A stretch of DNA of 64,000 nucleotides from Streptomyces venezuelae ATCC 10712 (GTDB taxonomy: Bacteria > Actinomycetota > Actinomycetes > Streptomycetales > Streptomycetaceae), in assembly GCF_008639165.1 (NCBI RefSeq), contig NZ_CP029197.1, positions 2,790,001 through 2,854,000 of the forward strand. The letters are read 5' to 3'. The notes under the pieces were generated by a model that was not told where the DNA came from, did not search any database, and worked only from the letters and a program-made list of their open reading frames with translations. Below, one piece after another: positions 17,533 to 24,301 of the stretch. Position numbers and translations under genes: made by a program. The stretch's first letter is position 1, and each line of letters begins with the position of its first letter.

Positions 17533-19350
17533 ATGTGCGGAATTGTCGGTTACATCGGAAAGCGCGACGTCGCCCCCCTGCTCCTCGAGGGCCTGGCACG
17601 TCTGGAGTACCGGGGATACGACTCGGCCGGCATGGTCGTCACCAGCCCGAAGGCCTCCGGCCTGAAGATGGTGAAGGCCAAGGGCCGCGTCCGTGACCTC
17701 GAAGCCCGCGTCCCCAAGCGCTTCACCGGCACCACCGGCATCGCCCACACCCGCTGGGCCACCCACGGCGCGCCGAGCGACATCAACTCGCACCCGCACA
17801 TGGACCCCGAGAACAAGGTCGCCGTCGTCCACAACGGCATCGTCGACAACGCCCAGGAGCTCCGCGCCAAGCTGGAGGCCGACGGCGTCGTCTTCGCCTC
17901 CGAGACGGATACCGAGGTCATCACCCACCTCGTCGCCCGCTCCCAGGCCACCACCCTCGAGGAGAAGGTCCGCGAGGCGCTCAAGGTCATCGAGGGCACC
18001 TACGGCATCGCCGTGATGCACGCCGACTTCAACGACCGCATCGTCGTGGCCCGCAACGGCTCCCCGGTCATCCTCGGCATCGGCGAGAAGGAGATGCTCG
18101 TCGCCTCCGACGTCGCCGCCCTGATCGCCCACACCCGCCAGGTCGTCACCCTCGACGACGGCGAGATGGCCACCCTCAAGGCCGACGACTTCCGCACCTA
18201 CACGACCTCGGGCGCGACCACCACCGCCACCCCGGAGACCGTGGAGTGGGAGGCCGCCTCGTACGACATGGGCGGCCACGACACCTTCATGCACAAGGAG
18301 ATCTCCGAGCAGCCCGACGCGGTCGACCGCGTGCTGCGCGGCCGGATCGACGACCGCTTCTCCACCGTGCACCTGGGCGGCCTGAACCTGGACCCGCGCG
18401 AGGCCCGCACCATCCGCCGGATCAAGATCCTCGGCTGCGGCACCTCGTACCACGCCGGCCTCATCGGCGCCGGGCTCATCGAGTCCATGGCCCGCATCCC
18501 CGCCGACGCCGAGCCGGCCTCGGAGTTCCGCTACCGCAACCCGGTCGTGGACCCCGACACCCTCTACATCGCCGTCTCCCAGTCCGGCGAGACCTACGAC
18601 GTGCTGGCCGCCGTCCAGGAGCTGAAGCGCAAGGGCGCCCGCGTCCTCGGCGTGGTCAACGTCGTCGGCTCCGCCATCGCCCGTGAGGCCGACGGCGGCG
18701 TGTACGTCCACGCCGGCCCCGAGGTCTGCGTCGTCTCCACCAAGTGCTTCACCAACACGGTCACCGCCTTCGCGCTGCTCGCCCTGCACCTGGGCCGCAT
18801 CCGCGACCTGTCCGTCACCGACGGCAAGCGGATCATCGAGGGCCTGCGCAAGCTGCCCGCCCAGATCCAGGAGATCCTCGAGACCGAGGACGAGATCAAG
18901 AAGATCGCCGAGGAGTACGCGGGCGCCCAGTCGATGATGTTCATCGGCCGCGTCCGGGGCTACCCGGTGGCCCTGGAGGCCTCCCTGAAGCTCAAGGAGA
19001 TCTCCTACATCCACGCCGAGGCCTACCCCGCCTCCGAGCTCAAGCACGGCCCGCTCGCCCTCATCGAGCCGGCCCTGCCGACGGTCGCCATCGTCCCCGA
19101 CGACGACCTGCTGGAGAAGAACCGCGCCGCCCTCGAGGAGATCAAGGCCCGCAGCGGCCGCATCCTCGCGGTCGCGCACCAGGAGCAGGCGAAGGCCGAC
19201 CACACCATCGTCGTGCCGAAGAACGAGGACGAGCTGGACCCGATCCTGATGGGCATCCCGCTCCAGCTCCTCGCCTACCACACGGCGCTCGCCATGGGCC
19301 GCGACATCGACAAGCCGCGCAACCTGGCCAAGTCCGTCACGGTCGAGTAG
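17533..19350 (+). CDS. glmS: Glutamine-fructose-6-phosphate aminotransferase (isomerizing)
   Basis: A 605-aa GlmS that makes glucosamine-6-phosphate from fructose-6-phosphate and glutamine for peptidoglycan. The N-terminal glutaminase has the nucleophilic Cys directly after Met (MCGIVGYIG), then HTRWATHGAPSDINSHPH and HNGIVDNAQELR. Two SIS sugar-isomerase domains follow, with GCGTSYHAGLIGAGLIES and SQSGETYDVLAAVQ, and the C terminus ends KPRNLAKSVTVE as usual. GGAGGGG at 17516-17522 precedes the ATG. Its position beside a DasR-boxed hexosaminidase ties amino-sugar recycling to cell-wall synthesis; a glmS riboswitch/ribozyme is not apparent in the 53-bp leader. Confidence 0.97.
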   Translation: MCGIVGYIGKRDVAPLLLEGLARLEYRGYDSAGMVVTSPKASGLKMVKAKGRVRDLEARVPKRFTGTTGIAHTRWATHGAPSDINSHPHMDPENKVAVVHNGIVDNAQELRAKLEADGVVFASETDTEVITHLVARSQATTLEEKVREALKVIEGTYGIAVMHADFNDRIVVARNGSPVILGIGEKEMLVASDVAALIAHTRQVVTLDDGEMATLKADDFRTYTTSGATTTATPETVEWEAASYDMGGHDTFMHKEISEQPDAVDRVLRGRIDDRFSTVHLGGLNLDPREARTIRRIKILGCGTSYHAGLIGAGLIESMARIPADAEPASEFRYRNPVVDPDTLYIAVSQSGETYDVLAAVQELKRKGARVLGVVNVVGSAIAREADGGVYVHAGPEVCVVSTKCFTNTVTAFALLALHLGRIRDLSVTDGKRIIEGLRKLPAQIQEILETEDEIKKIAEEYAGAQSMMFIGRVRGYPVALEASLKLKEISYIHAEAYPASELKHGPLALIEPALPTVAIVPDDDLLEKNRAALEEIKARSGRILAVAHQEQAKADHTIVVPKNEDELDPILMGIPLQLLAYHTALAMGRDIDKPRNLAKSVTVE

Positions 19351-19420
19351 CAGCGACTCGGGGCCTGTCCCCCCGAACCGCGCCGCCGGGCCTGTCCCCC
19401 GGAGGTTCGACCGGACACGA

Positions 19421-19459
19421 AGCGGTCCCCCGTGCATCCCAGGTGCACGGGGGACCGCT
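19421..19459 (+). terminator. glmS terminator
   Basis: A perfect 16-bp stem, AGCGGTCCCCCGTGCA with TGCACGGGGGACCGCT, 7-nt loop, followed by TCTTCTCTTTT. This is a classical intrinsic terminator 71 bp after glmS. Confidence 0.92.
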
Positions 19460-19619
19460 TCTTCTCTTTTACGAGGCTCGGTTCGCCTCCGGGGCGCTGG
19501 TGCGACTGTCGACGGTCGACCGTGCTCGGTCCCTCGTTCCTCGGGACCTCCGCGCGCTCTCCCTCACGACAGCCGCGCGCCCCTTCGGCTCACTCGCCGG
19601 TGGTGAGCGGCGCGCCCCG

Positions 19620-20183
19620 TCAGCTCGCCGCGGCCGCCGTGCGGTTCGCGCGGCCCAGGGCGGTCGGCCAGCCGGCCACCGCCGCCGTGGCGCCGTACCA
19701 GGCGACCAGACCGGCGACCGCCGCCACCCAGCCGCCCGCCTTGCCGAGCGCGCCGTTGTCGGCGAGCGCGCCGATGCCGAGCAGCAGCAGGGCGACGAAC
19801 AGCAGCCCGTACACACCCTGTCCGAACAGTCCGCTGCCCGAGGCGGCCAGCGTCAGGGTGAGCGCCAGGAGCGCCCACAGGAGCAGGAAGACGCCCGCGG
19901 CGTCCGCCGAGGCGCCGCCGCCGGCGGCGGTGCCCCAGGTGAACCAGAAGGCGCCGAGCGCCGCGAACGCCGTGCCCTCGCCCTTGTCGCCGGCCCGCAG
20001 CGCGAGCAGGCCGACGAGGAAGAGCGTGACGCCGCCGACCCAGGTGGCGAGGCCCGCGGCATCCGCTGCCGCGACGTTGTCGATGACACCCGTGCCGCCC
20101 AGGCCGAAGGCCAGCAGGGTCAGTCCGAGTGCGAGGTGGCCGAGAGTGGAGGTGGTGTTTCCCGCGGCGACTTCGTTGTTCAC
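19620..20183 (-). CDS. GPR1/FUN34/YaaH (SatP-like) acetate transporter family protein
   Basis: A 187-aa membrane protein with six predicted hydrophobic helices, e.g. TLGHLALGLTLLAFGLGGTG, WVGGVTLFLVGLLAL, AALGAFWFTWGTAAGGG, LLLWALLALTLTLAASGSGL and VYGLLFVALLLLGIGALADN. The size, helix number and the TSTLGHLALGLT start fit the acetate/succinate uptake family, though the hallmark NPxPLG motif is replaced by TSTLG. GTG 20183 is preceded by AAGGGAG. Substrate is therefore uncertain. The gene stands alone and converges on glmS. Confidence 0.75.
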   Translation of the reverse strand: MNNEVAAGNTTSTLGHLALGLTLLAFGLGGTGVIDNVAAADAAGLATWVGGVTLFLVGLLALRAGDKGEGTAFAALGAFWFTWGTAAGGGASADAAGVFLLLWALLALTLTLAASGSGLFGQGVYGLLFVALLLLGIGALADNGALGKAGGWVAAVAGLVAWYGATAAVAGWPTALGRANRTAAAAS

Positions 20184-20358
20184 GGCGGGCTCCCTTCAGG
20201 TGTGCAGGTGTGCTGCGTGAGCTGCTGTGTTCCGGTGACCTTTATGTACCCTTCACAAGCGCACAATTCACCTGAGGAAGGCCGAATTTATGGCGCGATG
20301 ACGCCAGTTGAGGAAGTGATCTGACGGGCCGTACGGGACGGGAGGGGGCTCGTACGCC

Positions 20359-20880
20359 CTACGGGATGACGATCACGGGCCGCTGGGCGCGCCGCGCGAG
20401 GCGGCCGGCCACCGAGCCGAAGATCCGGCCGACGATCCCGTGCGTGGAGCCGACCACGATCGCGTCGGCCGAGTACTCGCGGCCGACCTCCTCCAGCTCG
20501 TGGCAGATGTCGCCACCGCGCTCGACGAGGATCCAGGGCACCTCGGAGAGGTGCTCGGCGCAGGCCAGCTCCAGACCGAGGACCTCGGTGCGGTGGTCGG
20601 GCACGTCGACGAAGACGGGCGGCTCGCAGCCGGCCCACACCGTGGTGGGCAGCCGGTTGGCCACGTGCACGATGATCAGGCCCGAGCCGGAGCGCCTGGC
20701 CATGCCGATGGCGTACGCGAGGGCGCGCTCACTGGACGTGGATCCGTCGAAGCCGACGACGACCCCGTGCCGGAAGGCCGGGTCGCAGGCGTGACGTGGC
20801 TGTTCGACCGCGAGGGGGTCGACCGTGGAGTCGGCGACGCGCTTGCGGTCCGCGGGTTCGGGGAATTCGTGACCGGCCAT
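20359..20880 (-). CDS. Universal stress protein (UspA domain)
   Basis: A 173-aa single-domain USP. After a 38-residue N-terminal extension comes HGVVVGFDGSTSSERALAYA (strand 1 and nucleotide loop), SGLIIVHVAN, and the ATP-binding signature IVVGSTHGIVGRIFGSVAGR followed by ARRAQRPVIVIP. The G-2x-G-9x-G(S/T) pattern is present in modified form (GSTHGIVGRIFGSVAGRL), suggesting ATP binding. The start at 20880 gives MAGHEFPEPADRKR; longer starts exist in frame but lack support. It is a single gene with no operon partner. Confidence 0.88.
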   Translation of the reverse strand: MAGHEFPEPADRKRVADSTVDPLAVEQPRHACDPAFRHGVVVGFDGSTSSERALAYAIGMARRSGSGLIIVHVANRLPTTVWAGCEPPVFVDVPDHRTEVLGLELACAEHLSEVPWILVERGGDICHELEEVGREYSADAIVVGSTHGIVGRIFGSVAGRLARRAQRPVIVIP

Positions 20881-21223
20881 CGGTGTCTCGGCGAAGAAAG
20901 TCCTCGTGGGAAGGGACGGGGAAAGGAGGGGACGGAACAACGGGTGGCGGCGGAGCTGTGTCCGGGAATCATCTTCCCAAGCCCATACCCCCAAGGGTAC
21001 GGCGACACTCCTCTCCTGCCCAGAGCCCGCCGTGCCACTCCTGGCGTGCCCGCCGCTCGCGCGCGGCGTTCCAGGGAGCATGCACGAGCGGCTCGGGATC
21101 TGGCAATGCCGGATGTGCCCTACAGGCGTCCGTACGGGGGCCAAACGGACGTCGCCGAGAGTGACCGGAACGTTCCGCTCCTCGTTGCCACAGGTCCAGC
21201 CCACCGTCGTAGGGAGACCGCCC
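20881..21223. other. Intergenic region between the USP gene and a small membrane protein gene
   Basis: 343 bp without a supported gene. It should contain the promoters of two divergent genes. The only structure noted is a 7-bp inverted repeat CGTCCGT/ACGGACG at 21127-21151. Open frames here are extensions of the neighbouring gene's frame and lack Shine-Dalgarno sites. Confidence 0.5.
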
Positions 21224-21643
21224 GTGCCCGCACCATCGACCGCCGCCGGCCAGACCTCCGCCACCCCCGCCACCGGCCCCGCCGCCAGGCTCTCCGGACC
21301 CCGTGGCCGCCGCCGGGCGCCCGTCCTTACGCCGGGGGCGCCGACGGCCCCGGACCCGGGGGCGGCGCCGGGAGCGAGGGAGACGGCACGGGCGGCCGGG
21401 GCCGCGCCGGGCGCGGGGGCCGCCGGGGCGGGTGCGGCCGACCAGGCGGGTGACGTCGTGCGCTGGGCGGCCTTCTGCTGCGTGCTGGTCCCGGTGGTCC
21501 TGGTGGTCTACGGCGCCTCGCTGGGCGGGGCCGCCGGGACCGCGCTCGGCCTCGTCTCGGTGACGGCGGCGTGCCGGGTGCTGCTGCGCCGTTCGGAACG
21601 GGGGCTGCGGGGCGAGGGCGTCCGCGGCAGGCGGCGCGCCTAG
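21224..21643 (+). CDS. Small membrane protein with Ala/Pro-rich N terminus
   Basis: A 139-aa hypothetical protein. The first 85 residues are a disordered Ala/Pro/Gly-rich tail. Two hydrophobic stretches follow, VVRWAAFCCVLVPVVLVVYG and GGAAGTALGLVSVTAACRVL, ending in an Arg-rich cytoplasmic tail (LLRRSERGLRGEGVRGRRRA). GTG 21224 is chosen for its well placed AGGGAG (21211-21216). It lies directly upstream of the long adpA leader on the same strand; no function is assigned. Confidence 0.65.
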   Translation: MPAPSTAAGQTSATPATGPAARLSGPRGRRRAPVLTPGAPTAPDPGAAPGARETARAAGAAPGAGAAGAGAADQAGDVVRWAAFCCVLVPVVLVVYGASLGGAAGTALGLVSVTAACRVLLRRSERGLRGEGVRGRRRA

Positions 21644-22102
21644 GGCCCGGCCCACGGGGCGGACCCCGGGGGAGAAACCGGTATCAATCGGGGCGCCGAC
21701 GGGGCCCGCTCCTCGTGGAGTTGACAGGTTCGTACACCCGAACCCATATGTTTTCAGCCAAGTTCCATCTGTCGGCGAGTCCTTGGCGGAACGGTTGCCC
21801 AACCCCGGCGCCGGCACCCGAGAATGCCCCGCCACAAGGGCCCGCACCCCCCGCGTACGGGGGCGTTCGCCACGCCGCCCCTTCCCCGGGCGGCCATCGG
21901 ACGGAAGACTTCGCGATCGATCGCTTCACGCCAAGTGGCCTTGTCGACAATCCACCGGATGGAGAACTTGTCACGCCGGCGGCACGGGACGCAGTAGATT
22001 CGATCATGGGTACCGAAGACTGGGGTCTCGTGCAAAACCGAGGGGAAACGTGCAGGAGCGACACGACCAGGGAGACGCGAACACCGAGGGGGGCTTAGCG
22101 TC
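21644..22102 (+). promoter_or_regulatory. Long adpA upstream region with candidate promoter and palindrome
   Basis: 459 bp without a gene. At 21721 TTGACA is followed, 18 bp later, by CATATG (21745-21750), a plausible vegetative promoter. The spacer is an inverted repeat, GGTTCG (21727-21732) and CGAACC (21739-21744), so a dimeric regulator could sit between -35 and -10. A second -10-like TAGATT lies near 21993. Long multi-input leaders are typical of adpA, which is known in other species to be controlled by a butyrolactone receptor, by BldD and by AdpA itself. Confidence 0.55.
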
Positions 22103-23272
22103 ATGAGCCAGGACTCCGCCGCACCGGAGGCCGCACGGAAGCTGACCGGGCGCCGCCGTCGCGAAGTCGTCGCGGTGCTGCTGTTCAGTGGCGGCCCCAT
22201 CTTCGAGAGCTCCATCCCGCTCTCCGTGTTCGGCATCGACCGGCAGGACGCCGGAGTGCCCCGCTACCGACTGCTCGTCTGTGCGGGCGAGGACGGACCG
22301 CTGCGGACCACCGGTGGACTCGAACTGACCGCGCCGTACGGCCTGGAGGCCATCGGCCGCGCGGGCACCGTCGTCGTCCCGGCCTGGCGGTCGATCACCT
22401 CGCCGCCGCCGCCGGAGGCGCTCGAAGCGCTGCGCCGCGCCCACGAGGAGGGCGCCCGGATCGTCGGACTGTGCACCGGTGCGTTCGTGCTCGCCGCGGC
22501 CGGCCTGCTCGACGGCCGTCCGGCGACCACGCACTGGATGTACGCGCCGACGCTCGCCAAGCGCTACCCGTCGGTCCACGTGGACCCCCGGGAGCTCTTC
22601 GTCGACGACGGGGACGTGCTGACCTCCGCCGGCACGGCGGCCGGAATCGATCTGTGTCTGCACATCGTGCGGACCGACCACGGCACGGAGGCCGCGGGCG
22701 CCCTGGCGCGCCGGCTGGTCGTCCCGCCGCGGCGCAGCGGCGGTCAGGAGCGCTACCTCGACAGGTCTTTACCGGAGGAGATCGGCGCCGACCCGCTGGC
22801 CGAGGTCGTCGCCTGGGCGCTGGAGCACCTCCACGAGCAGTTCGACGTGGAGACCCTGGCCGCCCGTGCGTACATGTCACGGCGGACCTTCGACCGCCGG
22901 TTCCGCTCGCTGACCGGTTCGGCCCCGCTCCAGTGGCTGATCACCCAGCGGGTGCTGCAGGCACAGCGGCTGCTCGAGACCTCCGACTACTCGGTCGACG
23001 AGGTCGCGGGCCGGTGCGGCTTCCGCTCGCCGGTGGCGCTGCGCGGCCACTTCCGGCGCCAGCTCGGCTCCTCGCCGGCCGCCTACCGGGCGGCGTACCG
23101 GGCCCGGCGGCCGCAGGGTGAGGCCGCCACGGCGGTGCTCGACCCGGTCGTGCCCGCACAGGTGCCGGCCGGCCTGCGGCGACCGGGCTCCCCGCTGGAG
23201 CCGGGCAAGCCGCAGTCCGACGCCTACGCCCCCGGGCGGGCGGCGCTCCCGGGCCAGCGCAGCGCGCCGTAG
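22103..23272 (+). CDS. adpA: AdpA, AraC-family master regulator of development
   Basis: A 389-aa regulator with an N-terminal DJ-1/PfpI-like dimerisation domain (VVAVLLFSGGPIFESSIPLS; IVGLCTGAFVLAAAGLLDGR) and a C-terminal AraC double HTH (VETLAARAYMSRRTFDRRFR; SVDEVAGRCGFRSPVALRGH). It controls morphological differentiation and secondary metabolism. Codon 223 is TTA (22769-22771), in the linker RSLPEE between domains. This places its translation under the bldA tRNA, as known for AdpA in S. coelicolor and S. griseus. GAGGGGGG precedes the ATG. The adpA-ornA adjacency is conserved in streptomycetes. Confidence 0.96.
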   Translation: MSQDSAAPEAARKLTGRRRREVVAVLLFSGGPIFESSIPLSVFGIDRQDAGVPRYRLLVCAGEDGPLRTTGGLELTAPYGLEAIGRAGTVVVPAWRSITSPPPPEALEALRRAHEEGARIVGLCTGAFVLAAAGLLDGRPATTHWMYAPTLAKRYPSVHVDPRELFVDDGDVLTSAGTAAGIDLCLHIVRTDHGTEAAGALARRLVVPPRRSGGQERYLDRSLPEEIGADPLAEVVAWALEHLHEQFDVETLAARAYMSRRTFDRRFRSLTGSAPLQWLITQRVLQAQRLLETSDYSVDEVAGRCGFRSPVALRGHFRRQLGSSPAAYRAAYRARRPQGEAATAVLDPVVPAQVPAGLRRPGSPLEPGKPQSDAYAPGRAALPGQRSAP

Positions 23273-23319
23273 CCGGGAGGACGCAGGACCCGCGCCGCCA
23301 CGAGCGGCGCACCGCAGGA

Positions 23320-23362
23320 CCGACGGGCGCCCGGGGGGACACCTCCCCCGGGCGCCCGTCGG
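23320..23362 (+). terminator. adpA terminator
   Basis: A perfect 18-bp stem, CCGACGGGCGCCCGGGGG with CCCCCGGGCGCCCGTCGG, and a 7-nt loop, between adpA and ornA. Both genes are on the same strand, so ornA needs its own promoter downstream. Confidence 0.85.
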
Positions 23363-23440
23363 CCGCCCGGCACCGTTCCGGGGCGTTCCGGGGGGCGCTC
23401 GGCCTGCTCGGAGGCGGGGAAGAGCCCCTAAGGTGGACGC

Positions 23441-24043
23441 ATGAACGATCGCATGGTGTGGATCGACTGCGAGATGACCGGGCTCTCGCTGACGGACGAC
23501 GCACTCATCGAGGTGGCCGCGCTGGTCACCGACTCGGAACTGAACGTGCTCGGCGACGGGGTGGACATCGTGATCCGCCCGCCGGACGCGGCCCTGGAGA
23601 CCATGCCGGAGATCGTGCGCCAGATGCACACGGCCTCGGGCCTGCTCGACGCGCTCGCCGGCGGCACCACGCTCGCCGACGCGGAGGCCCAGGTCCTCGC
23701 GTACATCCGCGAGCACGTCAAGGAGCCCGGCAAGGCGCCCCTGTGCGGGAACTCGGTCTCCACCGACCGCGGCTTCCTCGCCCGGGACATGCCCGCCCTG
23801 GAGAGCCACCTGCACTACCGGATCGTCGATGTCTCCTCGGTCAAGGAGCTGGCCCGCCGCTGGTACCCGAGGGCGTACTTCAACAGTCCGGAGAAGAACG
23901 GCAACCACCGGGCGCTCGCCGACATCCGCGAATCCATCGCGGAGCTGCGCTACTACCGCGAGGCGGTCTTCGTCCCGCAGCCCGGCCCGGACTCGGAGAC
24001 CGCGAAGCAGATCGCGGCCCGTCACGTCGTGCCCGCGGAATGA
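23441..24043 (+). CDS. ornA: Oligoribonuclease
   Basis: A 200-aa DEDDh 3'-5' exonuclease that degrades 2-5 nt RNAs and pGpG, the linear product of c-di-GMP hydrolysis. The catalytic D/E pair is in [20 protein letters not shown], the third Asp near [17 protein letters not shown], and the DEDDh His/Asp in [18 protein letters not shown]. Loss of ornA slows development in S. griseus and S. coelicolor. A c-di-GMP turnover gene (52276) is in the same window, and OrnA would finish that pathway. Confidence 0.95.
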   Translation: MNDRMVWIDCEMTGLSLTDDALIEVAALVTDSELNVLGDGVDIVIRPPDAALETMPEIVRQMHTASGLLDALAGGTTLADAEAQVLAYIREHVKEPGKAPLCGNSVSTDRGFLARDMPALESHLHYRIVDVSSVKELARRWYPRAYFNSPEKNGNHRALADIRESIAELRYYREAVFVPQPGPDSETAKQIAARHVVPAE

Positions 24044-24181
24044 CCGCCCGCTCGCGCCCCCGGAAGCCCCCGGCGGCCCTCCGGAAGGCCCCGCGGAAAA
24101 CGGTGGCGCGAGCACCCTTCGGAACCCTGTAGACTTCTTCTCGGCCGGTCAGGGAAACCTTCGGGAAAACCGCCGGGCATG

Positions 24182-24254
24182 GTGGGTATAGCTCAGCTGG
24201 CAGAGCACCTGGTTGTGGTCCAGGATGTCGCGGGTTCAAGTCCCGTTACTCACC
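24182..24254 (+). tRNA. tRNA-His (GTG anticodon)
   Basis: A cloverleaf is readable: acceptor GTGGGTA with TACTCAC (one G:U), D arm TAGCTCAGCTGGCAGAGCA, anticodon stem CCTGG/CCAGG around TTGTGGT (anticodon GTG) and T arm GCGGGTTCAAGTCCCGT. A G at 24181 is the encoded extra 5' G (-1) opposite the discriminator C, a tRNA-His hallmark. CCA is not encoded. Confidence 0.96.
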
Positions 24255-24261
24255 CGGATGG

Positions 24262-24295
24262 CTCAGGCCCCGGTTCGAAAGAACCGGGGCCTGAG
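24262..24295. terminator. Terminator after tRNA-His, shared with the convergent GH74 gene
   Basis: Perfect 15-bp stem CTCAGGCCCCGGTTC / GAACCGGGGCCTGAG with a GAAA tetraloop, followed by TCTTTTCT. It lies 7 bp from the GH74 stop, so it probably works for both strands. Confidence 0.92.
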
Positions 24296-24301
24296 TCTTT
24301 T

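Noticed and set aside
20906..21223. Upstream extension of the small membrane protein (starts at 20906 or 21080)
   Set aside because: The extra sequence is low complexity, without Shine-Dalgarno; GTG 21224 has a well placed AGGGAG.
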